A DNA stretch of 64,000 bases from DASPWW01 sp963803425 (lineage in GTDB: Bacteria > Actinomycetota > Thermoleophilia > Solirubrobacterales > 70-9): NCBI GenBank assembly GCA_963803425.1, contig CAWDMA010000001.1:1364001-1428000 (forward strand), read 5' to 3'. The notes below the pieces were generated by a model. That model was not told the DNA's origin, ran no database searches, and was given only the letters and a program-made list of their open reading frames with translations. This document shows, piece after piece, positions 8,144 to 17,472 of the stretch; positions within the stretch are counted from its first letter, which is position 1, and every line of letters starts with the position of its first letter. A program made the translations under genes and the position numbers.

Positions 8144-9718
8144 GTGGACGCTGGCAAGGTTGCACGGGCGCTAGTTCTGGGCGCGATTGGGTCGCTCGCG
8201 CTTCCGGCCGCGGCAAGCGCGGCCAAGTTCGCCGACGGCGTCGCCGTCGGCGAGGTGAGCGCGAAGTCCGCGGTCGTGTGGGCTCACGCCACCGGCAACG
8301 GCAAGTACACGGCCAAGGTGGCGCGCGACAAGCGCTTCAAGCAGGTCGAGGACCGCGCCAAGGTGAAGGCGAAGGACTCGAAGGACCTGACGCTGCAGAA
8401 GAAGCTGTCCGGGCTGAAGCCCGGGAAGAAGCACTTCTATCGCTTCTGCAAGAGCGGCAAGTGCAGCGAGCGGGGCAAGTTCAGGACCGCGCCCAAGGGG
8501 AAGCAGTCGAAGACGGTCCGGTTCGCCTACTCCGGCGACTACGACGCGGCCCGCAGCGACGGCCAGCAGGAGCCCTACTGGGGCCACTTCCTCGCCCTCA
8601 ACGCGATGCGGGGCGAGGGCAATGACTTCAACGTGCTGCTCGGCGACACGATCTACTCGGACTCCGAGGTCCCGGATTCAGGCCCGGCCGCGCTCACCAA
8701 GGCGGAGAAGTGGGCGAAGTACCAGCTCAACCTCGGCGAGCCCAACCTCACCAAGCTGCGCAAGTCGGCGGGCACCTACAGCAACTGGGACGACCACGAG
8801 TTCATCAACGACTTCTCGGTCCCGGAGGATGGCGAGCAGATCTACAAGGCGGGCCAGAAGGCGTTCAGGGACTACGCGCCGGTGAGCTTCTCCCAGAAGG
8901 AGGGCCTGTACCGGAGCTACCGATGGGGCAAGAACCTGGAGATGTTCTTCCTCGACGAGCGCTCGTTCCGCTCCGCGAAGGCCTCCGAGAGCTGCATCAA
9001 CCCCGCCTCGGGTGCGCCCGACCTGGCGCCGACTGCCACCCCCGGGCAGAGGGCGTTGTTCTCGGCGCTGATCCCGTCGCTGACCGAACCCGTCTCGCAG
9101 GCGTGCAAGAACGCGATCAACGACCCGAGTCGGACGATGCTGGGCCAGCACCAGCTGAAGGAGTTCGTCGACGATGTCGACGACTCGAAGGCGCGCTGGA
9201 AGGTTGTCATGAACGAGACCCCGATCCAGCAGTTCTACGGGCTCCCCTACGACCGCTGGGAGGGGTACGCATACGAGCGCGTGCAGCTGCTCGACGAGCT
9301 CGAGTCGCGGGGGATCAACGACCTCGTCTTTCTCACCACCGACACCCACGCCGCGTTCGAGAACGTCGTCCGCACCCGCACCTTCAAGAACGATGTGGCG
9401 CCCGCCAACGCCGGATCGCAGCCGCACGACACGCCCTACCACGACGAGATCATCGGGCCCGTCGGGACGGCGAACTTCTGGCTCGAGATCGACGACACCG
9501 TCGACAGGCCCGGCGCGGGAGAGCTGTTCTCGAAGCTCTTCTTCACCCCGCAGCCGCCGGTGGGCGTGGGAATGTCCTGCGACCAGGGCGGCGAGAACAG
9601 CTACGCGGAGGTCGAGGCCCGGAAGTCGTCCCTGACCGTGAGCTACAAGGACGAGAACGGGGCGCCGGTCGAGAACACCTCCGGGGACGTGTGCGGCCCC
9701 TACGTGTACTCGCGCTAG
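8144..9718 (+). CDS. PhoD-like alkaline phosphatase, secreted
   Basis: 524 residues. Residues 1-26 form a signal peptide with an A-x-A cleavage site (PAAASA). A Fn3/Ig-like N-terminal domain (VGEVSAKSAVVWAHAT) precedes the metallophosphatase domain, with metal-binding motifs YSGDYDA, LLGDTIYSD, NWDDHEFINDF and LTTDTHAAFEN. The family hydrolyses phosphomonoesters or diesters outside the cell using iron and calcium. The Ig-like domain is unusually lysine-rich. The GTG at 8144 is chosen because it directly precedes the signal peptide and follows a -10 box; longer forms would add an unrelated Arg-rich stretch that overlaps the Rrf2 gene. Confidence 0.88.
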   Translation: MDAGKVARALVLGAIGSLALPAAASAAKFADGVAVGEVSAKSAVVWAHATGNGKYTAKVARDKRFKQVEDRAKVKAKDSKDLTLQKKLSGLKPGKKHFYRFCKSGKCSERGKFRTAPKGKQSKTVRFAYSGDYDAARSDGQQEPYWGHFLALNAMRGEGNDFNVLLGDTIYSDSEVPDSGPAALTKAEKWAKYQLNLGEPNLTKLRKSAGTYSNWDDHEFINDFSVPEDGEQIYKAGQKAFRDYAPVSFSQKEGLYRSYRWGKNLEMFFLDERSFRSAKASESCINPASGAPDLAPTATPGQRALFSALIPSLTEPVSQACKNAINDPSRTMLGQHQLKEFVDDVDDSKARWKVVMNETPIQQFYGLPYDRWEGYAYERVQLLDELESRGINDLVFLTTDTHAAFENVVRTRTFKNDVAPANAGSQPHDTPYHDEIIGPVGTANFWLEIDDTVDRPGAGELFSKLFFTPQPPVGVGMSCDQGGENSYAEVEARKSSLTVSYKDENGAPVENTSGDVCGPYVYSR

Positions 9719-9756
9719 CGTCACCGACATAGCCCCGTCCCGGCCGCGCGAGCGGG

Positions 9757-9762
9757 TAGCGT
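9757..9762 (+). promoter_or_regulatory. Putative -10 (TAGCGT) for cysK
   Basis: TAGCGT followed by 7 nt and ATG 9770; leaderless arrangement. Confidence 0.45.
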
Positions 9763-9769
9763 TGTCGCG

Positions 9770-10720
9770 ATGGGTGCGCGGACGGCGGCTCAGCTCAGGA
9801 TCGGCGCTCAGGCGTCGGACGCGATCGGGAACACGCCGATGGTTGCGTTGCGGCGGCTGGGCGAGAACCTCCGCGCCGAGGTCGTCGCGAAGCTCGAGTA
9901 CTTCAACCCGGCGGGGTCGGTGAAGGACCGGATCGGCGCGTCGATGATCGACGCCGCCGAGGCCGAGGGCCGGATCGACCCGAGCGCGTCGGTGATCGTC
10001 GAGCCGACCAGCGGAAACACGGGGATCGCGCTGGCGATGGTGTGCGCGGCGCGCGGGTACCGCTGCATCCTCACCCTCCCGGAGGGGATGGGGAAGGAGC
10101 GCTCCGCGCTCCTACGGGCGTACGGCGCCGTCGTCCGGGAGACCCCGTCGCTCGGCGGGATGAACGAGGCGGTGGATCTCGCCCGCGAGATCGTCGAGGG
10201 CACCGACCACGCATTCATGCCGCAGCAGTTCACTAACCCGGCCAACCCCGACGTCCACCGCCGCACCACCGCCGAGGAGATCTGGCGCGACCTCGATGGT
10301 GAGCTCGACGCGCTCGTCTGCGGGGTGGGCACGGGCGGCACGATCACCGGCGTCGGCCAGGTCATGAAGGAGCGCCGTGCAGGGTTCCACGTCGCCGCGG
10401 TGGAGCCGGCCGGCTCCGCGGTGCTCTCCGGCGGGCTGCCCGGGGCCCACAAGATCCAGGGGATCGGGGCCGGGTTCGTTCCCGAGGTGCTCGATCGCGA
10501 GGTGGTCGACGAGGTGATCCCGGTCGAGGACGAGACCGCGATCGAGACCGCCCGGCTGACCGCCACCCGCGAGGGCCTCCTGGTCGGGATCTCGGCGGGG
10601 GCGGCGATCAGCGCAGCGCTCGACATCGCCGCCCGCGCCGAGATGGCGGGAAAGCGGATCGTGGTGGTCGTGCCCGACGGCGGTGAGCGGTACATGTCGG
10701 TGCCCTTCTTCGCGCCGTAG
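9770..10720 (+). CDS. cysK: Cysteine synthase (O-acetylserine sulfhydrylase)
   Basis: Makes cysteine from O-acetylserine and sulfide with PLP. 316 residues, normal length. PLP lysine is K52 in NPAGSVKDRIG; substrate loop TSGNTGIAL and the phosphate-binding GTGGTITG are present. The C-terminal part includes GISAGAAISAAL. The next gene, 29 bp downstream, is cysE, which makes the substrate; the two form a complete serine-to-cysteine pair. A cystathionine beta-synthase-like role is less likely given the cysE neighbour. Confidence 0.95.
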   Translation: MGARTAAQLRIGAQASDAIGNTPMVALRRLGENLRAEVVAKLEYFNPAGSVKDRIGASMIDAAEAEGRIDPSASVIVEPTSGNTGIALAMVCAARGYRCILTLPEGMGKERSALLRAYGAVVRETPSLGGMNEAVDLAREIVEGTDHAFMPQQFTNPANPDVHRRTTAEEIWRDLDGELDALVCGVGTGGTITGVGQVMKERRAGFHVAAVEPAGSAVLSGGLPGAHKIQGIGAGFVPEVLDREVVDEVIPVEDETAIETARLTATREGLLVGISAGAAISAALDIAARAEMAGKRIVVVVPDGGERYMSVPFFAP

Positions 10721-10737
10721 CCCGCTGCCCGGCCCTC

Positions 10738-10743
10738 TACGCT
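10738..10743 (+). promoter_or_regulatory. Putative -10 (TACGCT) for cysE
   Basis: TACGCT followed by 6 nt and ATG 10750, suggesting cysE can be transcribed apart from cysK. Confidence 0.4.
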
Positions 10744-10749
10744 TTCACC

Positions 10750-11487
10750 ATGCTCGGCCTCGGAACGCTCCGCCGCGTCGCGGGCGAAATCCGCGCCGAC
10801 GTCGCCGCCGCCCGGGAGCGCGATCCCGCCGCGCGGACGACGCCGACGGTGCAGATCCTGGCGAGCTGGGGCGGGGTGCAGGCGGTGCTCTCCCATCGCG
10901 TCGCGCACGCGCTGCACGGTGCCGGCCTCCCCGGCGTCCCGCTGATGATCTCCTACGCGAGCCGCGCCGTCACCGGGATCGAGATCCATCCCGCGGCGCG
11001 GGTCGGCGAGGAGCTCTTCATCGACCACGGCTCGGGCGTCGTGATCGGGGAGACCGCCGAGATCGGCGATCGCGTCACGCTGTACCAGGGGGTGACGCTG
11101 GGCGGGACCGGGTTTGCGACCGGCAAGCGCCACCCGACACTCGGCGACCACGTCACGGTCGGCTCCGGCGCGAAGCTGCTCGGCCCGATCACGGTCGGAG
11201 CCGGGGCGAAGATCGGCGCGAACACCGTCGTGATCCAGGACGTCCCCGAGAACGCGACCGTGGTCGGGAACCCCGGCCACACAGTGAAGGTCGAGGGGCG
11301 GCGCTCCGAGGGCCCCGACACCGACTGGATCCATCTCCCGGACCCGGTCGCCGACGCGATCAAGCGGCTCTCTGAGCGGATCGCGGAGCTGGAGCGCCAG
11401 CTCGCCACGCTTCGCGGCGAGGACGAGCCGGAGGCGGACGTTCGCGAGCTGCGGCCGAAGACGGGCCCCTCCTCAGCAGGCGGCTGA
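10750..11487 (+). CDS. cysE: Serine O-acetyltransferase
   Basis: First committed step of cysteine synthesis: serine plus acetyl-CoA to O-acetylserine. 245 residues. An N-terminal helical segment leads to a left-handed beta-helix of hexapeptide repeats with the conserved GIEIHPAARVGEELFIDHGSG-type motif, split here by variable residues, then YQGVTLGGTG and GAKIGANTVVIQDVP. The C-terminal tail (about residues 205-245) is charged, with a leucine-rich IAELERQLATL helix that may be a short coiled coil. It follows cysK by 29 bp. Confidence 0.93.
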   Translation: MLGLGTLRRVAGEIRADVAAARERDPAARTTPTVQILASWGGVQAVLSHRVAHALHGAGLPGVPLMISYASRAVTGIEIHPAARVGEELFIDHGSGVVIGETAEIGDRVTLYQGVTLGGTGFATGKRHPTLGDHVTVGSGAKLLGPITVGAGAKIGANTVVIQDVPENATVVGNPGHTVKVEGRRSEGPDTDWIHLPDPVADAIKRLSERIAELERQLATLRGEDEPEADVRELRPKTGPSSAGG

Positions 11488-11554
11488 TACCACGCCGACG
11501 ACAGGCGGAGAGCCCGTCCCGCGATTTTGACGCCGGGTCATCGGAGGGCCGGGC

Positions 11555-11560
11555 TATTCT
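11555..11560 (+). promoter_or_regulatory. Putative -10 (TATTCT) for pcrA
   Basis: TATTCT followed by 7 nt and the GTG at 11568. A TTGACG upstream (11527-11532) is too far (22 nt) to be a standard -35. Confidence 0.45.
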
Positions 11561-11567
11561 CGGCCCC

Positions 11568-13817
11568 GTGCCCGTGACCGAGGACCATGAGCAGCACGGC
11601 GCGCCGGTCGAGGTGGGCGCCACCCACGAGGAGCGGCTGCTCGCCGAGCTGAACCCCCCGCAGCGCGAGGCCGTCACCTTCGGCGAGGGGCCGCTGCTGG
11701 TGCTTGCCGGCGCCGGCTCGGGAAAGACCCGGGTGCTGACCCACCGGATCGCATGGCTGGTCGCCACCGGCCGCGCCCAGCCGGGCGAGATCCTCGCGAT
11801 CACGTTCACGAACAAGGCCGCCGACGAGATGCGGGAGCGGGTCGAGCGGCTCGTCGGCCGCGTCTCGCGGCTGATGTGGGTGATGACCTTTCACTCCGCG
11901 TGCGCCCGGATCCTTCGCCGCGAGGCGACCCGGCTCGGCTACAAGGGCACCTTCACGATCTACGACGAGGGCGACTCGCTGCGGATGGTGAAGCGGTGCA
12001 TGGACGAGCTCGACGTCGACGCGAAGCGGTTCCCGCCGCGCGCGATCCGCTCCCAGGTCTCGGGGGCGAAGAACACGCTCGTGGACTCGGAGGAGTTTCG
12101 CGCACAGACCTCCTCCTTCTTCGAGCACACGGTCGCCGATGTGTACGCGATGTACGAGAAGCGGATGCACGAGGCGAACGCGATGGACTTCGACGACCTG
12201 CTGGTCCGCACCGTCAACCTGCTGGAGCTGTTCTCGGACGTCCGCGACCGCTACCAGCGCACCTTCACGAACGTGCTCGTCGACGAGTATCAGGACACCA
12301 ACCGCGCCCAGTACCGGCTCCTGCAGCTGCTCGGCGAGCGCCACCGCAACCTGTTCGTGGTCGGCGACGAGTCGCAGTCGATCTACGGCTTCCGCCACGC
12401 CGACATCCGCAACATCCTCGAGTTCGAGCGCGACTTCCCCGACGCGGAGGTCGTCAAGCTGGAGCAGAACTACCGCTCCACACAGACGATCCTCGACGCG
12501 ACCAACGCGATCATCGCCCACAACCGCGCTCGCAAGCCGAAGCGGCTGTGGACCGACTCAGACCGCGGCGACCCGATCAAGATCGTCGAGCTCGGCGACG
12601 AGCACGAGGAGGCGCGCTACATCGCCGGTGAGATCGGGCGCTGGGTGGACGGCGGCGGGCGGCGCTCGGACGTCGCGGTCTTCTACCGGACGAACGCGCA
12701 GAGCCGCGTGCTCGAGGACACCCTGGTCAGATTCGACGTCCCGTATCAGGTGATCGGCGGTACGAAGTTCTACGAGCGCGCCGAGATCAAGGACGCGATC
12801 GCCTACCTGACGCTGCTCTCCAACACAGCCGACACGGTTGCGTTCGGGCGGGTGGTCAACTCGCCGCGGCGCGGGATCGGCAACACCACCGAGGGGCGGC
12901 TGCTCTCGCACGCGAACACGACCGGACAGCCGGTGTGGGACGTCATGCAGCAGCCGGAGACGATCCCCGGCCTCGGCTCCGCCGCCGTAAAGGCGGTGTC
13001 CCGGTTCGCGGAGACGATGGAGGGCCTGCGCCGGCGAGCGGCGGGCTCCCCGCCGGTGGCGGAGGTGCTCGAAGCGACCCTGTCGGAGACCGGGTACCTG
13101 GAGGCGCTCGAGGCCGAGCGCACGATCGAGGCGGAGGGGCGCGCCGAGAACCTCCGCGAGCTGGTCGGGGTCGCCGGCGAGTTCGACGCGAACCGGGTCG
13201 TCGAGCAGTCCTCCGAGCCGGACGAGATCCCCCCGCTCGACGAGTTCCTGCAGCAGCTCGCCCTGTACTCCGACCAGGACGCGATCCGCGACAGCGAGGA
13301 CCTGGTCACCCTGATGACCCTCCACAACGCGAAGGGGCTCGAGTTCGACGCCGTGTTCATGATCGGCTGCGAGGAGGGCGTGTTCCCGCACACACGCTCG
13401 ATCGAGGAGGGCAACCTCGAGGAGGAGCGGAGGCTGTGCTACGTGGGCGCCACCCGCGCCCGGCGCGAGCTGACGCTGGGCTTCGCGCGGCAGCGGACGC
13501 TGTACGGCGCGCGCGGGTACAACACGGCGTCGCGCTTCCTCTCCGAGATCCCAGACCAGCTGGTCGAGCGCGAGGGCGGGCTCGAGGTGACCGGATGGGG
13601 CGGGGGAGAGAGCTCCCCCGGATCGCGGCTGGCCGCGCGGGTCGAGCCGCACCCGGGGGTCGAGCTCGCTGTCGGCGACGACGTCGTCCACGCCAGCTTC
13701 GGGGACGGGGTCGTCACCGGGGTGGAGCCGGGCTCGGTCGTCGTCGTCCGGTTCGCGGGCGACGGTGCCGAGCGCAAGCTGATGGCAGACTACGCGCCCC
13801 TGAAGAAGGCGAGCTGA
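11568..13817 (+). CDS. pcrA: ATP-dependent DNA helicase PcrA/UvrD
   Basis: SF1A 3'-5' helicase for excision repair and replication restart. 749 residues. Walker A AGAGSGKTR (K53), motif II VDEYQDTN near residue 240, GDESQSIYGFRHAD, LEQNYRST, and motifs V-VI TLHNAKGLEFDAVF and YVGATRARREL. The C-terminal 60 residues (VGDDVVHASFGDGVVTGV onward) form the Tudor-like domain that in PcrA binds RNA polymerase. GTG start supported by a TATTCT box 7 nt upstream. folD follows after 1 nt, implying co-transcription. Confidence 0.95.
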   Translation: MPVTEDHEQHGAPVEVGATHEERLLAELNPPQREAVTFGEGPLLVLAGAGSGKTRVLTHRIAWLVATGRAQPGEILAITFTNKAADEMRERVERLVGRVSRLMWVMTFHSACARILRREATRLGYKGTFTIYDEGDSLRMVKRCMDELDVDAKRFPPRAIRSQVSGAKNTLVDSEEFRAQTSSFFEHTVADVYAMYEKRMHEANAMDFDDLLVRTVNLLELFSDVRDRYQRTFTNVLVDEYQDTNRAQYRLLQLLGERHRNLFVVGDESQSIYGFRHADIRNILEFERDFPDAEVVKLEQNYRSTQTILDATNAIIAHNRARKPKRLWTDSDRGDPIKIVELGDEHEEARYIAGEIGRWVDGGGRRSDVAVFYRTNAQSRVLEDTLVRFDVPYQVIGGTKFYERAEIKDAIAYLTLLSNTADTVAFGRVVNSPRRGIGNTTEGRLLSHANTTGQPVWDVMQQPETIPGLGSAAVKAVSRFAETMEGLRRRAAGSPPVAEVLEATLSETGYLEALEAERTIEAEGRAENLRELVGVAGEFDANRVVEQSSEPDEIPPLDEFLQQLALYSDQDAIRDSEDLVTLMTLHNAKGLEFDAVFMIGCEEGVFPHTRSIEEGNLEEERRLCYVGATRARRELTLGFARQRTLYGARGYNTASRFLSEIPDQLVEREGGLEVTGWGGGESSPGSRLAARVEPHPGVELAVGDDVVHASFGDGVVTGVEPGSVVVVRFAGDGAERKLMADYAPLKKAS

Positions 13818-13818
13818 G

Positions 13819-14670
13819 GTGGCCGCGGAGCTGATCGACGGAAAGGCGGTCGCGGCCGGCGTCCGCGCGGAGGTCGCCGCCGGCGTCGCCGAGTTCGTCT
13901 CGACCAACGGGCGACCTCCGGGGCTGGCGACCGTGCTCGTCGGCGACGACCCGGCGTCGCACGTGTACGTCGGCTCGAAGCGGAAGCTCTCCGAGGAGAT
14001 CGGGATGCGCTCGATCCACCACGGCCTCGAGGCGGACGCTCCGGCGCAGGAGCTGCTCGAGCTAGTCGACCGGCTCGGCGCCGACGACGACGTGGACGGG
14101 ATCCTCGTCCAGCTCCCGCTCCCCGACCACCACGACCAGGACGCGGTGATCGCGCGGATCGCGCCGCAGAAGGACGTCGACGGGCTGACCGCGACCAGCG
14201 CGGGGCTGCTCGCCCAGGGGCGGCCGGGGCTGGTCCCGTGCACCCCGCAAGGGATCATGAGGCTGCTCGTCGTCGCCGGCGCCGAGGCCGAGGGCGCTGA
14301 CGCGGTCGTCGTGGGGCGGTCGATCCTGGTCGGTCGGCCGATGGCCAGCCTGTTGCTGAACGCGAGCGCGACGGTGACGGTATGCCACTCCCGAACCCGC
14401 GACCTCGCCGCCGTCACCTCCCGCGCCGACATCCTGATCGCGGCTGTCGGGTCTCCCGGGATGATCTGCGCCGAGATGGTGAAGCCCGGCGCCACCGTGA
14501 TCGACGTCGGCACCAACCGCACCGACGGCGGCCTGGTCGGCGATGTCGAGTTCGAGGCGGTCAGCGAGGTCGCCGGGGCGCTGACTCCGGTCCCGGGCGG
14601 CGTCGGTCCGATGACGATCGCGATGCTGCTCGACAACACCCTGCGCGCCGCGCGGGCCCGCGCCGGCTGA
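13819..14670 (+). CDS. folD: Methylenetetrahydrofolate dehydrogenase/cyclohydrolase
   Basis: Bifunctional enzyme interconverting 5,10-methylene- and 10-formyl-THF. 283 residues. Catalytic lysine region YVGSKRKLSEEIGM, then GILVQLPLPDH, the PCTPQGIM motif, the NADP-binding VVVGRSILVGRPMA and the C-terminal PGGVGPMTIAMLL. It begins 1 nt after the pcrA stop with a GTG, so it is probably translated from the pcrA message. Confidence 0.95.
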   Translation: MAAELIDGKAVAAGVRAEVAAGVAEFVSTNGRPPGLATVLVGDDPASHVYVGSKRKLSEEIGMRSIHHGLEADAPAQELLELVDRLGADDDVDGILVQLPLPDHHDQDAVIARIAPQKDVDGLTATSAGLLAQGRPGLVPCTPQGIMRLLVVAGAEAEGADAVVVGRSILVGRPMASLLLNASATVTVCHSRTRDLAAVTSRADILIAAVGSPGMICAEMVKPGATVIDVGTNRTDGGLVGDVEFEAVSEVAGALTPVPGGVGPMTIAMLLDNTLRAARARAG

Positions 14671-14683
14671 TCCGTCCAGGTAA

Positions 14684-14689
14684 TACCCT
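14684..14689 (+). promoter_or_regulatory. Putative -10 (TACCCT) for the membrane protein pair
   Basis: TACCCT followed by 8 nt and ATG 14698. Confidence 0.4.
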
Positions 14690-14697
14690 GGGCGGCG

Positions 14698-15123
14698 ATG
14701 GACCTGTCGAGGCTGCGGACCGGTGAGTGGATCGCTGGGATCTCGGGCGTCGCCCTGTTCGTGGTGATGTTCCTGCCGTGGTTCGGCGTGGACGCCACGG
14801 TGAACGCCTGGGAGGCGTTCGACTTCATCGACGTCGTCCTGATGCTCGCCGTGATCTCGGGGGTGGGCATGGCGGCGCTTGCCGTGGCGCAGTCGAACGT
14901 GCAGCTGCCCGTGGCGGCGAGCGCGATCACGGCCGGGATCGGGATCGTCGGGGCGCTCGTGGTCCTGTATCGGATCGTGGACCCGGTTGGGGACGCCGAC
15001 CGCAAGATCGGGCTGTACCTGGGGCTGATCGCCGCCGTCGCCGTCGCCGCCGGCGGGTGGCTGGCGATGCAGGAGGAGGGGACCACCTTCGGCTCCGAGG
15101 TCGACCGCATGGCGGGCCCGTGA
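14698..15123 (+). CDS. Small four-helix membrane protein
   Basis: 141 residues with about four hydrophobic segments (residues roughly 12-30, 43-63, 69-92 and 103-122). It shares FLPWFG in the first helix and LVVLYRIVDP in the third with the next gene, so the two are tandem paralogues. Loop after the third helix is acidic (DPVGDADRKIG). No function can be assigned. The downstream paralogue begins with a GTG that overlaps this stop codon, so the two are translationally coupled. Confidence 0.75.
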   Translation: MDLSRLRTGEWIAGISGVALFVVMFLPWFGVDATVNAWEAFDFIDVVLMLAVISGVGMAALAVAQSNVQLPVAASAITAGIGIVGALVVLYRIVDPVGDADRKIGLYLGLIAAVAVAAGGWLAMQEEGTTFGSEVDRMAGP

Positions 15124-15656
15124 CTCCGGCCCGGCGACGCGCCGACCTGATCGCCGGCGTCAGCGGGCTCGTGCTGCTGATCGCGATCTTCCTGCTCCCG
15201 TGGTTCGGAGCCAGCGCGGCCGCTGACGAGGCCCTCCGGCAGGCGCAGGAGGTGACACGGCAGTTCGGCGGCGGGAACGTGAAGGAGCTCGACCTGGACC
15301 AGACCGCTTGGCAGGCCTTCCAGGTGATCCGGTTCGTGCTGCTCGCCGCGGCCGTCGCGGGGATCGTCAGCGGGGCGGCGATGTTCGCGGGGCCCGGCCG
15401 GGGCGCCGCCGCCGGGCCAGCCGCAGTCACAGCCGGGCTGGGGATGCTCGCCACGCTGCTGGTCCTGTACCGGGTGATCGACCCGCCCGGAGACGCGTCC
15501 CGCCAGATCGGGCTGTTCATCGGGTTCTTCGCGTCGCTCGGAGTCGCGGTGGGAGGCTGGCTCGGCCTCGACGATCCGGCCGCTAGCCCGCCAGCCGCTC
15601 CGCGAGCCCGCTCCCGACCCGGGACGCGCACGCGATCACGGTCATCATCGGGTTGA
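15120..15656 (+). CDS. Small membrane protein, paralogue of the preceding gene
   Basis: 178 residues, same plan as its neighbour: FLLPWFGA in helix 1, LLVLYRVIDPPGDASRQIGLF in the third-to-fourth helix region, with a longer loop after helix 1 (about residues 35-62). The C-terminal 30 residues are Arg/Ser/Pro-rich and run 74 bp into the 3' end of the convergent GMC oxidoreductase, so this tail may be a read-on rather than a conserved part. GTG start overlaps the previous stop (GTGA). Function unknown. Confidence 0.65.
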   Translation: MTPARRRADLIAGVSGLVLLIAIFLLPWFGASAAADEALRQAQEVTRQFGGGNVKELDLDQTAWQAFQVIRFVLLAAAVAGIVSGAAMFAGPGRGAAAGPAAVTAGLGMLATLLVLYRVIDPPGDASRQIGLFIGFFASLGVAVGGWLGLDDPAASPPAAPRARSRPGTRTRSRSSSG

Positions 15657-17412
15657 CGCCCAGCGAGCTTGGAAGCAGCGCGGCGTCCGCCACGTACAGT
15701 CCCTCGACGCCGCGGACCACGCCGTCCGGCGTCGTCACGGCTCGCGAGGGGTCCGCTCCGATCGCAGCGGTCCCCATCGGATGGAATGCCTCCAGCCGCA
15801 GCTCGCTCGGCTTCGGGGTCGACGCCTCGAACGCCGCCAGCCCGCCCCGCCTGATCACCGGGGCGCCGCTGAGCTGCGGGTACACCTCCCGGGCCCCGGC
15901 CGCGAACAGGATCTCGGCGGCGCGGGCGATCCCGAACCCGATCGTCGCCGCCTCCTCCCGTCGGAGCCGGTAGCCGAGCCGCACGGAGCCGTCTCCAGCG
16001 ACCCGGACGCAGCCCGAGGAGCGGTCGCTCAGATGCACCCCGATCGAGGCGACCCGGTCGTACTCGAGCAGCCGCCGCTGGTGCTCGCGGCCCGTCCCCG
16101 GCAGCCACTGCGCCCCGAACGCGAGCGGGGTGAAGGTCGCCTCGAGCAGCAGGCCGCGGTCGGCCCACTCGTCCACGGCGTAGCTCTGCATCACCCCTTC
16201 CCAGCCGCGCACCGGCTCGTCGAACCGGGCCCCGATCCAGGCGGCGGGGTGGACGTGCAGGTTGCGGCCGACGGCGCGGCCGCCCACGCCCGACCGGATC
16301 AGCAGCTCCGGGGTGCCGATCGCCCCGCCGGCGGCCACCACCGTGCGGGCTCGGACTACGTGCCGGCGGGGCGTGCCGTCACCGTCGGTGGCGGTGCACT
16401 CCAGGCCGGCGACCTGCGCACCATCGAGCAGCACGGTCCGCGCGTCCACGCCCGCCCGCACGCGGGCTCCCGCGCGCACGGCCCTCGGCAGGTAGGTGAG
16501 ATGCATGGCGCGCTTCGCGTCCAGCGTGCACCCCGTCGGGCAGGAGCTGCACTGCACGCACCGGCCCGCGTTCCGCGGAAGCGGGCGGCCGGAGGCCCCG
16601 ATCGCCATTGCGCCCTCCATCGCGAGCTGGCCGTTACGGCCCATGGTGGCGACGTCGACGCGCCGCACTCGGAGCTCACGCTCGGCGTCGGCAAGCTCGC
16701 GCTCCAGGTCGGTCGCCCACTCGATCCCGTGCTCCGCGCGCCACGCGGCCAGCACGGACTCCGGAGGTCGCAGCGCGGTCCCGGAGTTGATCACCGTCGT
16801 CCCGCCGACGGCCCGCCCCACCGGGACCGGGATCGCGGGGCGCCCCTCGGCGATCGTCAGCCCCCCGTCGCGGTACAGCGCCACGATCGCCTCTACCGGG
16901 TCGGCGGGATAGGTGTCGCGGTTCATGTACCGGCCCGCCTCCAGCACGACCACATCCAGCCCCGCCTCGGCGAGCACGGCGGCGGCGACCGCCCCGCCGG
17001 CGCCCGAGCCGACGACCGCGACGTCGCACTCCTCGCCGTCGCGGGGCGGCGTCAGGTCACCGAGTGACGACGGGTCGGGCGGGGTCTCGCCCCCGCATCG
17101 CTGCTCGACCCCGACCGCATCCCGGACCCGGGAGTCGCTGCCGTACTGGGTCCCGGCGAGCACCTTCATCAGCAGCAGCAGATCGCGCTTCAGCGCGAGC
17201 CGGGAGCGCTCCAGCTCGGCGATGAAGCCCTCCCGCGCCTCGAGGCTGGCACGGCTGAAGCGCCATGGGAACGGGAGCCACTCGAACACGCGCAGCGCCA
17301 GCCGAACGCGCCGAAGGGTGCGTGGGTCGAACGCCGCGGCGTGGCGCGCGAAGGACCGGCTCACCGGGACCTCCACCTCGGCCGCCGGGAGCGCTCCCAC
17401 GCCGGGCGCCAT
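15583..17412 (-). CDS. GMC family FAD-dependent oxidoreductase
   Basis: 609 residues. N-terminal 120 residues are helical (as in gluconate dehydrogenase subunit 3-like regions fused to some alcohol oxidases). FAD-binding GSGAGG at 135-140 with VVLEAGRYMNRD; then GRAVGGTTVINSG, and a cysteine cluster CVQCSSCPTGC (C-x2-C-x2-C-x3-C) near residue 290. The GMC C-terminal domain has catalytic FHPMGTAAIG and GVNPMMTV. This resembles long-chain alcohol or sterol oxidase relatives; substrate unknown. The upstream gene's stop (17473) is in the same frame; in-frame codons before the ATG at 17412 look native (AELRTLAAFAEAM), so the true start may be slightly upstream but has no canonical codon. Confidence 0.88.
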   Translation of the reverse strand: MAPGVGALPAAEVEVPVSRSFARHAAAFDPRTLRRVRLALRVFEWLPFPWRFSRASLEAREGFIAELERSRLALKRDLLLLMKVLAGTQYGSDSRVRDAVGVEQRCGGETPPDPSSLGDLTPPRDGEECDVAVVGSGAGGAVAAAVLAEAGLDVVVLEAGRYMNRDTYPADPVEAIVALYRDGGLTIAEGRPAIPVPVGRAVGGTTVINSGTALRPPESVLAAWRAEHGIEWATDLERELADAERELRVRRVDVATMGRNGQLAMEGAMAIGASGRPLPRNAGRCVQCSSCPTGCTLDAKRAMHLTYLPRAVRAGARVRAGVDARTVLLDGAQVAGLECTATDGDGTPRRHVVRARTVVAAGGAIGTPELLIRSGVGGRAVGRNLHVHPAAWIGARFDEPVRGWEGVMQSYAVDEWADRGLLLEATFTPLAFGAQWLPGTGREHQRRLLEYDRVASIGVHLSDRSSGCVRVAGDGSVRLGYRLRREEAATIGFGIARAAEILFAAGAREVYPQLSGAPVIRRGGLAAFEASTPKPSELRLEAFHPMGTAAIGADPSRAVTTPDGVVRGVEGLYVADAALLPSSLGVNPMMTVIACASRVGSGLAERLAG

Positions 17413-17472
17413 CGCCTCCGCGAACGCCGCGAGCGTCCGGAGCTCGGCGGCGCTCGGCCCCGGGGAGCGCCT

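Noticed and set aside
12018..12034. GACGCGAAGCGG-like match to the repeat core in pcrA
   Set aside because: No arms; it encodes conserved helicase sequence (DAKRFPP).
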